DNA from: DATJGR01 sp963735085
GTDB lineage: Bacteria; Pseudomonadota; Gammaproteobacteria; Pseudomonadales; Azotimanducaceae
Assembly: GCA_963735085.1 (NCBI GenBank)
Contig: CAVTJP010000005.1
Coordinates: 1,302,001 to 1,366,000 of the forward strand
Length of the DNA stretch: 64,000 bases
Direction: 5' to 3'
Shown: one piece after another, positions 51,494-60,414 of the stretch
Numbering within the stretch: position 1 is the stretch's first letter
Layout of the letters: each line of letters opens with the position of its first letter
Notes under the pieces: model-generated
The model's database searches: none
Told to the model about the DNA's origin: nothing
The model's input: only the letters and a program-made list of their open reading frames with translations
Made by a program: the position numbers and the translations under genes

Positions 51494-54013
51494 ATGCGTT
51501 TGCGAAGCGCGGCGTTCATCGCCGGAATCGCATTTTTCCTTGCAAATTCCGTTGCGGCGGAAGAGAAAATCCAGACGACGGGGGAGCCCGGTTCGCCGGA
51601 CTCGACCACCACCATCAGCGGCAGACAACTGCCGCCCCCCGATCCGAAGTTCGAAGGTGTGATCAAGGACGACGCGTTGCAATCCAAACAGTGGTGGCCA
51701 CCGCGCGTGGTGCCTCCGAAGGGCGCGCCCAACATACTGCTCATCATGACCGACGACGCCGGGTTCGGCGTGCCGAGCACGTTTGGCGGCGTCATCCCGA
51801 CGCCGACGATGGATCGCATCGCGGCCAACGGTCTGCGCTACAACCGTATTTTTTCCACCGCGCTGTGCTCGCCGACGCGGGCAGCGCTGATCACCGGCCG
51901 CAACCATCACTCGGTGGGCTTCGGGGTGATTGGCGAGCAGGCAACCGGCTTCCCCGGTTATGACAGTATCATCCCGAAGGACGCGGCCAGCATCGGACGC
52001 ATCCTGCTCGACAACGGCTATGCAACCTCCTGGTTCGGTAAGGATCACAACACGCCAACGTTCCAGGCCAGTCAGGCGGGACCGTTCGACCAGTGGCCAA
52101 CAGGGTTGGGATTCGAATACTTCTACGGGTTCGTCGGCGGCGACGCCAACCAGTGGGAGCCGAATCTGTTCCGCAACACCACGCAGATTTATCCATTTCG
52201 CGGCAAGCCGCCCGGCACCTGGAATCTGGTCACGGCGATGGCCGATGATGCCATCGACTGGATGACGCGCATCCACCAGACCGATCCGAGCAAGCCGGTG
52301 TTCATCTACTATGTGCCCGGGGCGTCGCACGCGCCGCACCATCCGATGCAGGCATGGGTGGACAAGATCCACGCGATGCACCTGTTCGACGACGGCTACC
52401 AGAAATTGCGCGAGCGCATCTTCGCCAACCAGCAAAGGCTGGGCGTGATTCCCAAGGGTTTGAAACTGACGCCCTGGCCCGCAGACAAGCTGACGCCGTG
52501 GGATAAGCTCACGCCCGAGGCGAAAAAGCTGTTCATCAAGCAGGTGGAAGTCTTCGCCGCGTTCGTTGCCTACGATGACCATGAAATCGGCCGCGTGGTG
52601 CAGGCCTTCAAGGACCTGGGCAAGCTCGACAACACGCTGATCATCTATCAGAACGGTGATAACGGCACCAGTGCCGAAGGCGGACCATTGGGCACGCCGA
52701 ATGAGGTCGCCTTTTTTAACGGCATGAGCGTGCCCATCGATGTGCAGATGAAGAAGTATTACGACGTCTGGGGTACCGAGCATACCTACAACCACATGTC
52801 GGCCGGCTGGTCCTGGGCCTTCGACACGCCGTTCGACTGGTTCAAGCAGAACGCCTCGCGCTTCGGCGGCATCAACCAGAACATGGTGGTGTCATGGCCG
52901 GACCGCATCAAAGACAAGGGTGCGCTGCGCCAGCAGTTCATGCACGACATCGACGTCGTCCCCACGATTCTCCAGGTCACCGGTATCGCCGCGCCTGACT
53001 ATGTGGACGGCATCAAGCAGAAGCCAATCGAGGGCACCAGCTTTGCCTACACGTTCGACAAGAACAACGCCGATGCGCCTTCCCGGCACAAGCGACAATA
53101 CTTCGAGATGATGGGTCAGTGGGCGCTGTACGACGACGGTTGGCTATTGAGTACCAAGGTCAATCGCGCGCCGTGGGAGGCGTTCTCGGTGGCCAACGCC
53201 GATCCGCTGAACAATCAGGTGTTCCAGCTATACGATCTGAGCAAGAGCTGGAACCAGTCCGACGACATTGCCGCGCAGCATCCGGACAAGGTCAAGGCAA
53301 TGCGCGCCGCGTTCCTCGAAGAGGCGAAGAAGTATCAGGTCCTGCCGCTGGATGCGTCGGTTGGCGCACGGGTCGCGTCCGCGCGTCCGAGCGTCACCGC
53401 CGGCCGCAGCGAGTTCGACTACACGCGGCCGATGACCGGCATCCCACAGGGCGATGCCCCGTATCTGCTCGATACGTCCTACAGCATCACGGCAGACATC
53501 ACCGTGCCTGAAGGTGGCGCCGAGGGCATGATCGTAACCTCCGGCGGGCGTTTCGCCGGGTATGGCTTCTACCTGCTCCACGACAAGCCCGTCTTCCTGT
53601 GGAATCTGGTGGACCTGGAACGCATCAAGTGGGAAGGCGCGGACGCGCTCTCCCCCGGTCGGCACATCGTCGAGTTCGAGTTCGTCTATGACGGCCTCGG
53701 CCTCGGTACGCTGGCGTACAACAATTACTCCGGCATCGGCCGGGACGGCGTCGGCACGCTCAAAGTGGATGGCAAGGTGGTAGATACGAAGAAGATGGAG
53801 AAAACGCTGCCCATCATCCTGCAATGGGACGAAAGCTTCGACCTCGGCTCCGACACGCTCACCGGCGTGAATGATGCCGACTACAAGCCGCCGTTCCCGC
53901 TTACGGCCCAGTTCAACAAGGTGACCATCAAGGTGAATCGCCCGAAACTGTCGCCTGAGGACGTCAGGAAACTCGAGGAAGGGATGCAGAAAGCCGCGGC
54001 CGCCATGGAGTGA
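51494..54013 (+). CDS. Exported type I sulfatase (arylsulfatase family) with C-terminal beta-rich module
   Basis: An 839-residue protein. A signal peptide (about 1-22, ending VAAEE) indicates export. Metal-binding DDAGFG follows NILLIMT. The formylglycine signature CSPTR is at Cys125 (STALCSPTRAALITGR), the residue converted by an FGE/anaerobic maturase not found in this window. NGDNGTSAEGG carries the second metal motif, while the usual GKWH reads GKDHN. A module of about 200 residues after residue 630 (SITADITVPEGGAEGMIVTSGG) looks like a lectin-type sandwich. It is preceded by CTAGGGGGT instead of a typical Shine-Dalgarno. The substrate is unknown; it would hydrolyse sulfate esters in the periplasm. 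Confidence 0.9.
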   Translation: MRLRSAAFIAGIAFFLANSVAAEEKIQTTGEPGSPDSTTTISGRQLPPPDPKFEGVIKDDALQSKQWWPPRVVPPKGAPNILLIMTDDAGFGVPSTFGGVIPTPTMDRIAANGLRYNRIFSTALCSPTRAALITGRNHHSVGFGVIGEQATGFPGYDSIIPKDAASIGRILLDNGYATSWFGKDHNTPTFQASQAGPFDQWPTGLGFEYFYGFVGGDANQWEPNLFRNTTQIYPFRGKPPGTWNLVTAMADDAIDWMTRIHQTDPSKPVFIYYVPGASHAPHHPMQAWVDKIHAMHLFDDGYQKLRERIFANQQRLGVIPKGLKLTPWPADKLTPWDKLTPEAKKLFIKQVEVFAAFVAYDDHEIGRVVQAFKDLGKLDNTLIIYQNGDNGTSAEGGPLGTPNEVAFFNGMSVPIDVQMKKYYDVWGTEHTYNHMSAGWSWAFDTPFDWFKQNASRFGGINQNMVVSWPDRIKDKGALRQQFMHDIDVVPTILQVTGIAAPDYVDGIKQKPIEGTSFAYTFDKNNADAPSRHKRQYFEMMGQWALYDDGWLLSTKVNRAPWEAFSVANADPLNNQVFQLYDLSKSWNQSDDIAAQHPDKVKAMRAAFLEEAKKYQVLPLDASVGARVASARPSVTAGRSEFDYTRPMTGIPQGDAPYLLDTSYSITADITVPEGGAEGMIVTSGGRFAGYGFYLLHDKPVFLWNLVDLERIKWEGADALSPGRHIVEFEFVYDGLGLGTLAYNNYSGIGRDGVGTLKVDGKVVDTKKMEKTLPIILQWDESFDLGSDTLTGVNDADYKPPFPLTAQFNKVTIKVNRPKLSPEDVRKLEEGMQKAAAAME

Positions 54014-54031
54014 GCAACAGGTAGTCGCAAC

Positions 54032-54054
54032 GGCCGGTGCCTTGCGCACCGGCC
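54032..54054 (+). terminator. Hairpin after the sulfatase gene, probable terminator
   Basis: GGCCGGTGC and GCACCGGCC pair perfectly around a 5-base loop, 19 bases after the sulfatase stop. The stem is GC-rich but is followed by only a weak T run (TGTTCGG), so termination may need help. Confidence 0.5.
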
Positions 54055-54210
54055 TGTTCGGCGCCTCCGTCCGGAATCGAAGCCGTAATCCCACCGACGT
54101 TGCTCTGAACAAGGACGCCATTTTCACGCCGGCAGTTGCTGTAAGCAGTCGACCTGTGCAGATGACGGGTGCATGCTTGTGCTCGACCAATCCACTAGGG
54201 GGGCGTTCAA

Positions 54211-55566
54211 ATGGCCATTTCAGATCACGTTGGGCTCGACAAATTCATGGAGGGCTTGAAGCGCCGCAATCCGGGCGAAACGGAGTTCCATCAGGCGGTT
54301 TACGAAGTTGCCGCCAATGTCTTCGACTTCATCGCCGACAAGGAAATCTATCACCAGATGCAGATTCTGCGGCGCATCGCGGAGCCGGATCGCGTCATCA
54401 GCTTTCGCGTCTGTTGGCAAGACGACAACGGCAACATCCGAGTGAACCGCGGCTACCGCGTGCAGAACAACAACTCGATCGGGCCGTACAAAGGCGGCAT
54501 CCGATTCCACCCCAGCGTCAATCAAAGCATCCTGAAATTCCTGGCGTTCGAACAGACGTTCAAAAACAGCCTGACCGGCCTGCCTATGGGTGGCGGCAAA
54601 GGCGGCTCCGATTTCAATCCGCGCGGCAAATCCGACAGCGAAGTAATGCGCTTCTGCCAGTCGTTCATGACGGAACTGTTCCGTCATGTCGGTGAGGACA
54701 TCGACGTCCCGGCCGGCGATATCGGCGTCGGCGCGCGCGAGATCGGCTACATGTTCGGGCAGTGGAAGCGTCTGACGAGCCGGTTCACGGGCGTGCTCAC
54801 CGGCAAAGGCCGCGAGTACGGCGGCAGCCCCATTCGCACCGAAGCCACCGGTTACGGCACGGTCTACATGATGCAGGACATGCTCGAACGTGTGGGCAAC
54901 AGTTTCGAGGGCAAGACCTGTCTGGTATCGGGCGCAGGCAATGTGGCGACGTACGCGGTGCAGAAGATCAATGAGCTCGGCGGCAAAGTGGTGACGTTGT
55001 CGGATTCTTCCGGATTCATCTACGACAAACATGGCATCGACGCTGAGCGGCTCGATTACGTCATCGATCTGAAAACAAAACGCCGCAGCGGTCTCGAGCT
55101 GTATGCGAAGGAATACAAGACCGAGTTTCATGCGGGTGAACGGCCTTGGCAGATACCGGCAGAACTCGCTTTCCCCTGCGCCACGCAGAATGAGATCAGC
55201 GAAGCCGAGGCGAAGATGCTGATCAGCAACGGCTGCATTGGCGTATCCGAAGGCGCGAACATGCCGACCGAGCAGAACGGCATCCATGCGTTCACGAATG
55301 CGAAAGTGCTGTTCGCGCCGAGCAAAGCCGCCAACGCTGGCGGCGTTGCAGTCTCCGGTTTGGAGATGAGCCAGAACAGCGCGCGCATCACTTGGAAAGA
55401 AGCGGAACTGCAGAAACTGCTGCGCGAAATCATGAGCGGTATCCATGAGCGCTGTGTCGAGTACGGCCGCGTATCCGGGTCCGATTACATCGACTACGTG
55501 CGCGGTGCCAACATCGCGGGCTTCATCAAGGTGGCGGACGCGATGATTGCCTACGGCGTCGTATGA
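54211..55566 (+). CDS. gdhA: NADP-type glutamate dehydrogenase
   Basis: A 451-residue hexameric enzyme interconverting glutamate with 2-oxoglutarate and ammonia. RVNRGYRVQNNNSIGPYKGGIRFHPSVN and LPMGGGKGGSDFNPRGKS contain the catalytic lysine; the N-terminal VYEVAANVFDFI block and the length match short bacterial NADP-dependent GdhA. The Rossmann domain has GKTCLVSGAGNVATYAVQK. It starts at ATG 54211, preceded by CACTAGGGGGG, similar to the sequence before the sulfatase gene. The 197 bases ahead hold the hairpin at 54032 and no other visible feature. Confidence 0.95.
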   Translation: MAISDHVGLDKFMEGLKRRNPGETEFHQAVYEVAANVFDFIADKEIYHQMQILRRIAEPDRVISFRVCWQDDNGNIRVNRGYRVQNNNSIGPYKGGIRFHPSVNQSILKFLAFEQTFKNSLTGLPMGGGKGGSDFNPRGKSDSEVMRFCQSFMTELFRHVGEDIDVPAGDIGVGAREIGYMFGQWKRLTSRFTGVLTGKGREYGGSPIRTEATGYGTVYMMQDMLERVGNSFEGKTCLVSGAGNVATYAVQKINELGGKVVTLSDSSGFIYDKHGIDAERLDYVIDLKTKRRSGLELYAKEYKTEFHAGERPWQIPAELAFPCATQNEISEAEAKMLISNGCIGVSEGANMPTEQNGIHAFTNAKVLFAPSKAANAGGVAVSGLEMSQNSARITWKEAELQKLLREIMSGIHERCVEYGRVSGSDYIDYVRGANIAGFIKVADAMIAYGVV

Positions 55567-55579
55567 CACCGTCGTGAGA

Positions 55580-58036
55580 ATGAGGTTATTCCCGCTCGCG
55601 GTACTCGTCGTTGCCGTCGTGGCGTCGGGCGTCGTCCAGGCCGCGGCCGCGGCGCTGGCCCCGCCTGACGCCGAAACCTGGCCGCATCCGCTGACACTCG
55701 CGAATGCCGAGATACTGGTTTATCAGCCCCAGGTGAACAGTTGGGACGACAATCACCTGGTGTTTCGTTGCGCCATCGCGGTCAAGCCGACTGGTGCGAA
55801 GAACGAGACGTTTGGCTCGATCACCGCGAGCGCTCGCACCGACGTCGACAAAGTCGCGCGGGTCGTCACGCTGCACGACCTGACGATCACCAGTCATCGA
55901 TTCCCGACATTGCCCGACAACGGTGCTGCGTATGTCGGCGGAATTCGCGAGCAGATTGCGATTCACGCCAGCGAGATTGCGCTGGACCGTCTGCAGGCGT
56001 CACTGGCCGCGGCGGGTATCAAACCGTCGTCGTTCGCAGTGCAGAACCAGCCGCCCCGGATATACGTCAGCTATTCGCCGGCGATTCTGGTGCCCGTGGA
56101 TGGCGACCCATCGCTACAACCACTCGCCGGTGACGATCGGTTCCAGCGCGTAATCAATACGCGCGCGCTGATCGTGCAGAACACCATGCTGCAGAGCTTC
56201 TATCTGCACGTCTACGACGGCTGGCTGGTGGCAAATTCGATGGCGGGACCGTGGACCGTGCCGCAGGACCCGATCATGGGCCTGGATCAGATCGCGCAGA
56301 AACTCGAAGCATCGGGCACGGTGGATCTGCTGACCGGAAAACCGCCCGACGGAAAGGCACCGTCTCTGAAAAACGGCGTGCCGACGATCTACACGCCAAC
56401 GGTGCCGGCGGAGTTGATCGTATTCAAAGGCCAGCCGAATCTGATACCGGTCAACGACACGTCTTTGTTGTGGGCATCGAACACTACCAACGACGTGCTC
56501 GTCGACAGCGACAACAACGCCTACTACGCGTTGTTGGCCGGTCGCTGGTTCAAGGCGGCGTCGCTGGACGGGCCGTGGGCATTCGTCGCGAGTAACGCAT
56601 TGCCGGCGGGATTTCGAAGAATCCCGGCGCACTCGCCGGCAGCAGTCGTGTTGCCGTCGGTGGCAGGTACGCCGCAGGCAAAAGAAGCCGTGATCGCGAA
56701 TTCCATTCCGCAGACGGCCACGGTGCCGATCAACCACGGTCCCACATTCACGCCTGTGCTCGACGGCGCGCCGGTGTTCGAACCGGTGGCGGATACGTCG
56801 TTGCAGTACGTCGTGAATTCATCGGTACCGATCATCAAGGTGGCGAAGGACAGCTACTACGCGGTCGACGCAGGCGTCTGGTTCACGGCGCCGGGCATCA
56901 ACGGGCCCTGGCGCATCGCCATGTCAGTGCCCGACGTGATCTACACAATTCCGATCTCCTCGCCGATTTACTACGCCACCTATGTACACGTGTACGGTAC
57001 AACCCCCGAAGTTGTTTATGTTGGTTACACGCCGGGCTATCTCGGCACCGTGGTTGCGCCGTCCGGAGTCGTCGTTTACGGCACGGGGTACTCATATACA
57101 CCGTGGGTCGGCAGCGTCTGGTATGCGGCGCCATACACCTATGGCGTCGCGGCAGTACCTGTCTACAACCCGGCGGTCGGTATGACATACGGCTTCGCAA
57201 TGGGCCTGGCGACGGCGGCGTGGATGGACGGCGGCAACTACTATCATCCGTACTACTACGGCGGCTACGGATGTTGCGCGACTGCGAGCGCGAACGTATA
57301 CGGTCGTTGGGGCAGTACGTCGTATTCAGGAACACGCACCTGGACCACCCAGCCGGGTGCCATAGGCACAACGGCGAAAGGTAACTACTACAACCAGCGC
57401 ACCGGCACACAGGGCCAATATCAAGTCAGTCGCAGCTACAACGCCAATTCCGGGAACGCCACGCGCAGCTACGATCGCAACTTTTCGAATCCGTCAGGGG
57501 CCAGCGGCAAGGTGTCGCGCACCGCCAACTACAACGCCTATACGGGTCAGCGCAGCTATGAGTCGGGCCTGTCCGCGCAGGGCGCCGACGGCAGCGCGGT
57601 CCAGCGCAGTGCAGATGCAACCGCCGGCCCGGATGGCGTCAGCCGGCAGGCGCAGACCAGTGTCTACAACGCGCAAACCGGCGAATCGCACAGTTGGTCT
57701 TCGGGTTCGGGCCAGTTGGCCAACGACCGCTATGCAGACAAAGACGGCAACGTGTACCAGAACAGTGGTGACGGCTGGCAGCAGCATGGTGCCAACGGCT
57801 GGGATAAGGGGTCAGGCGCATCGTCGTGGGGCGATGCTGAATCCCAGGCGCGTAGCGAAGGCGATGACCGAGCGCAATCGTTCTCCCATTCCGGCGGCGG
57901 ATTTGGTAGTGGTGGATTTGACGGCGGTGACCGTTCAGGCGGCGGCTTCGGTGGGGCCGACCGATTCGGTGGCGGTGGATTTGGCGGCGGCGGTTTCGGT
58001 GGCCGCTTCGGCGGTGGTGGCGGGTTTCGACGCTGA
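55580..58036 (+). CDS. Large exported Gly/Tyr-rich protein of unknown function
   Basis: An 818-residue protein with a signal peptide (about 1-28, ending AAAAA). The first 450 residues contain repeated segments of the type LL-W-x-NTT-D-V-L-V-D with YYALLAGRWFKAASLDGPW, repeated later as YYAVDAGVWFTAPGINGPW. The middle is Tyr/Pro/Gly-rich (YTPGYLGTVVAPSG, YYHPYYYGGYGCC), the next part has Asn/Tyr/Arg-rich repeats (NYYNQRTGTQGQY, NYNAYTGQRSY, VYNAQTGESHSW), and the tail from about 770 is almost pure Gly/Phe/Asp (GGGFGG repeats). Comparable genes are sometimes labelled autotransporter or carbohydrate-binding, but no barrel is seen here. It follows gdhA by 13 bases. Confidence 0.75.
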   Translation: MRLFPLAVLVVAVVASGVVQAAAAALAPPDAETWPHPLTLANAEILVYQPQVNSWDDNHLVFRCAIAVKPTGAKNETFGSITASARTDVDKVARVVTLHDLTITSHRFPTLPDNGAAYVGGIREQIAIHASEIALDRLQASLAAAGIKPSSFAVQNQPPRIYVSYSPAILVPVDGDPSLQPLAGDDRFQRVINTRALIVQNTMLQSFYLHVYDGWLVANSMAGPWTVPQDPIMGLDQIAQKLEASGTVDLLTGKPPDGKAPSLKNGVPTIYTPTVPAELIVFKGQPNLIPVNDTSLLWASNTTNDVLVDSDNNAYYALLAGRWFKAASLDGPWAFVASNALPAGFRRIPAHSPAAVVLPSVAGTPQAKEAVIANSIPQTATVPINHGPTFTPVLDGAPVFEPVADTSLQYVVNSSVPIIKVAKDSYYAVDAGVWFTAPGINGPWRIAMSVPDVIYTIPISSPIYYATYVHVYGTTPEVVYVGYTPGYLGTVVAPSGVVVYGTGYSYTPWVGSVWYAAPYTYGVAAVPVYNPAVGMTYGFAMGLATAAWMDGGNYYHPYYYGGYGCCATASANVYGRWGSTSYSGTRTWTTQPGAIGTTAKGNYYNQRTGTQGQYQVSRSYNANSGNATRSYDRNFSNPSGASGKVSRTANYNAYTGQRSYESGLSAQGADGSAVQRSADATAGPDGVSRQAQTSVYNAQTGESHSWSSGSGQLANDRYADKDGNVYQNSGDGWQQHGANGWDKGSGASSWGDAESQARSEGDDRAQSFSHSGGGFGSGGFDGGDRSGGGFGGADRFGGGGFGGGGFGGRFGGGGGFRR
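57880..58033 (+). repeat. Glycine-rich coding repeat at the 3' end of the exported protein gene
   Basis: This stretch encodes repeated GGxFGG and GGFGG units with few other residues, using many GGCGG/GGTGG codons. The low complexity is prone to slippage, so the length may vary between strains. Confidence 0.6.
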
Positions 58037-58066
58037 CGAAAACGGCTGGGTGCGTTAACCGTCGAC

Positions 58067-58327
58067 CTATACGCCCATCTCGGCAAGTGCGTCGACGATC
58101 TCCCTCAGAATGCGCTCGCCAACGCGATGCTTCACCGCGAATTCGACCTCCATCGACTTGATCCGGCGCATCAGCGCATCGAACGGGCCGTCGGCGGAAT
58201 CGTCGAGCACGTGGCGGATGTCCGTGTCGAGTTTGCGCATCAATTCGACCGTTTCCGAGTCCACTTTCGCCGCATCGAGTTCCTGCCGCAGTTGCTCCAA
58301 TAATGCCTTGACGCGTGCGTTGCTCAT
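58067..58327 (-). CDS. DUF4404 family small protein
   Basis: An 86-residue helical protein: NARVKALLEQLRQELDAAKVDSETVELMRKLDTDIRHVLDD, followed by FDALMRRIKSMEVEFAVKHRVGERILREIVDALAEMGV. Both blocks match DUF4404, whose members are short coiled-coil-like proteins of unknown function. ATG 58327 gives the family start; ATG 58333 is also in frame. It is convergent with the exported protein gene. Confidence 0.8.
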   Translation of the reverse strand: MSNARVKALLEQLRQELDAAKVDSETVELMRKLDTDIRHVLDDSADGPFDALMRRIKSMEVEFAVKHRVGERILREIVDALAEMGV

Positions 58328-58396
58328 GATCATATCCGTGCCCAGATGGTCGCTAAGCTTACCCGAAACCAGGCGGTCGATTCGCGCCGTTGCCGA

Positions 58397-58429
58397 GCCT
58401 TTCGCAAGCCTTTCGCAAGCCTTTCGCGA
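58397..58429 (+). repeat. Three tandem 11-bp units upstream of the alkylsulfatase
   Basis: GCCTTTCGCAA occurs twice exactly, then GCCTTTCGCGA, head to tail, 25 bases before a GCACTACACT element and 76 bases before the alkylsulfatase ATG. An 11-base period is close to one DNA turn, so a regulator could bind on one face; simple slippage is the alternative. Confidence 0.7.
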
Positions 58430-58453
58430 GCCGAATGCACTGGAACACGCGGC

Positions 58454-58463
58454 GCACTACACT
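58454..58463 (+). promoter_or_regulatory. GCACTACACT element upstream of the alkylsulfatase
   Basis: A copy of the recurring element, 41 bases before the alkylsulfatase ATG. Its upstream flank GAATGCAC-n2-GAA is nearly identical to that of the copy ahead of the LpxL-like gene, and TGCA-n2-GGAACA is shared with the RND copy. TACACT could be a -10 hexamer. Confidence 0.5.
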
Positions 58464-58504
58464 CAGGAGGTCTGATTTGGCGCGCTGAAAAGAGGAGCAA
58501 CCCG

Positions 58505-60364
58505 ATGAGCATCATTGAGGAAGCCCGCCAGTTGGTGGCGGCTGACGATCGTAAAGATTTCGAGTTTGCTGAACGCGGCTTCATTGCAACGCGCAAAGAC
58601 CCGATCATCAAGCGCCCGGATGGACGCGCCGCGTATGACTTGTCGTCCTATGCATTCCTCGATGGCGCGGCGCCCGACACCACCAATCCGAGTCTGTGGC
58701 GCCAAGCGCAGATTCTGACGAAGCACGGTCTGTTCAAAGTCGCCGACCGGATTTATCAGGTGCGCGGCTTCGACGTATCGACGGTGTCGTTCATCGATGC
58801 CGGCACGGGCTGGATCGTTGTCGACCCGCTCACCACGGTCGAGGTCGCACGCGCGGCGCTCGAGCTGGTCACCGAGCACGTCGGCGAGAAGCCGGTGCTG
58901 GCGGTCGTCTATTCGCATAGTCACGTAGATCACTACGGCGGCGTCGGTGGCGTTGCGCGCGCAGCGGACGCGGCATCCGGTGCAGTCCAGATCATCGCGC
59001 CGGATGGGTTCCTCGAACACGCCGTATCCGAGAACATCATCGCTGGGCCGGCGATGCTGCGGCGCGCCCGATTTCAATTCGGCCTGACGTTGCCGCGCGG
59101 CAGCGAAGGCGAAATGACGTCCGGGCTGGGTCCGTGCCCGTCGCTGGGCTCGGGCTCGCTGATTGCGCCGAATCTGCTGATCACGCAGACCGGTCAGGAG
59201 GTGACCGTCGGCAACGTCACGATGGCATTTCAGTTGACGCCCGGTACCGAAGCGCCGGCCGAGATGAACTTCTACCTGCCGCAGTTCCGCGCTGTGTTCA
59301 TGGCGGAGAACGCGAATCTGACGATGCACAATCTGTTGCCGGCGCGCGGCGCGCTGGTGCGCGATGCAAAGGCCTGGGCCGACTACCTAACGGAATCGAT
59401 CCGCCTGTTCGGCGACAAGAGCGATGTGATGTTTGCCGCCCACGGGATTCCGCGCTTCGGCATGGACGAGATCGTCGCATTCCTCACCAATCACCGCGAC
59501 GCGTACAAGTTCCTGCACGATCAAAGCGTGCGGCTGATGAACAGCGGTCTCACGTCGGCCGAGATCGCCGAAGTACTGAAGCTACCGGACGTACTCGCCA
59601 GACAATGGTTCAACCGCGGTTACTACGGCACGATCAGTCACAACTCGAAGGCGATCTATCAACGTTATCTGGGCTGGTACGACGCCAATCCGGCCAATCT
59701 CAATCCGCTGCCGCCGGAACCCGCTGCGAAGCGCTACGTTGCAGCAATGGGCGGCGCCGCCGCAGTGCTGGACCTCGCGGAAAAAGCCGAGACGGAAGGC
59801 GATTTGCGCTGGGCCGCCACGTTGCTCAATCACGTCGTGTTCAGTGATGAGAACAACACCGCTGCGCGGGAACGGCTGGCCGGGGTCTACACCCGGCTCG
59901 GCTTCGAGGCGGAGGCCGGTACTTGGCGCAACATTTATCTGACCGGCGCTCAGGAATTGCTGCACGGCATTGCGCGTCTGCCAGCTGGCGGGTTGAGCGT
60001 GGACGTATTGAGTGCCACTACCACGGCTATGCTGCTGGATTTCGCGGCGGTCCGCGTCAATCCGGATAAAGCCGCGGCGCACGCGTTCAAGATCAACGTC
60101 GAGTTGACCGACCGCAACGAGAAGCTGTTGATCAGTGTTGCGAACGGCGTGCTGATTCACGAGGCGGGTGTGCACGACGCGAACGCCGGCGCAACGGTGC
60201 GCATGAAACGCCCCGAGTTGCTGATGACGTTGCTGGCCGGCGCGCCACCTGGCGCACGCATCGACTCCGGCGACATCGTCGTCGACGGAGATCGATCGTT
60301 GTACGAATCGCTGGCTGCGCTGATCGAACCGATCGTGACCAATTTCCCGGTAGTGACACCGTGA
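58505..60364 (+). CDS. Metallo-beta-lactamase-fold alkylsulfatase (SdsA1/YjcS family)
   Basis: A 619-residue class III sulfatase that cleaves primary or secondary alkyl sulfates. The zinc motif HSHVDHYGG is at His138-His143 (His138, His140, Asp142, His143). NLTMHNLLPARGALVRDAKAW and GRxAHGIPRFG-like segments follow, then the dimerisation region RQWFNRGYYGTISHNSKAIYQRYLGWYD and an SCP2-like C-terminal domain (about 490-619). Unlike P. aeruginosa SdsA1 it shows no signal peptide, so it is probably cytoplasmic. GAGGAG before the ATG is the ribosome-binding site. The frame is open to 58346, but that part does not resemble the family. Confidence 0.9.
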   Translation: MSIIEEARQLVAADDRKDFEFAERGFIATRKDPIIKRPDGRAAYDLSSYAFLDGAAPDTTNPSLWRQAQILTKHGLFKVADRIYQVRGFDVSTVSFIDAGTGWIVVDPLTTVEVARAALELVTEHVGEKPVLAVVYSHSHVDHYGGVGGVARAADAASGAVQIIAPDGFLEHAVSENIIAGPAMLRRARFQFGLTLPRGSEGEMTSGLGPCPSLGSGSLIAPNLLITQTGQEVTVGNVTMAFQLTPGTEAPAEMNFYLPQFRAVFMAENANLTMHNLLPARGALVRDAKAWADYLTESIRLFGDKSDVMFAAHGIPRFGMDEIVAFLTNHRDAYKFLHDQSVRLMNSGLTSAEIAEVLKLPDVLARQWFNRGYYGTISHNSKAIYQRYLGWYDANPANLNPLPPEPAAKRYVAAMGGAAAVLDLAEKAETEGDLRWAATLLNHVVFSDENNTAARERLAGVYTRLGFEAEAGTWRNIYLTGAQELLHGIARLPAGGLSVDVLSATTTAMLLDFAAVRVNPDKAAAHAFKINVELTDRNEKLLISVANGVLIHEAGVHDANAGATVRMKRPELLMTLLAGAPPGARIDSGDIVVDGDRSLYESLAALIEPIVTNFPVVTP

Positions 60365-60414
60365 CCGATGTCGACACCCCCTTGGCCGTTTTCTTCGTCG
60401 ATAGCTGATCGGGA

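Noticed and set aside
51482..52795. 437-codon open frame antisense to the sulfatase
   Set aside because: It is a shadow of the sulfatase frame; the sulfatase has signal peptide, CSPTR and metal motifs.
54220..55569. 449-codon open frame antisense to gdhA
   Set aside because: It mirrors the full gdhA gene, has no recognisable domain and arises from GC-rich codon use.
57880..58033. CRISPR-like or intergenic repeat
   Set aside because: The periodicity is coding: it encodes the Gly-rich tail of the exported protein, and there are no spacer units.
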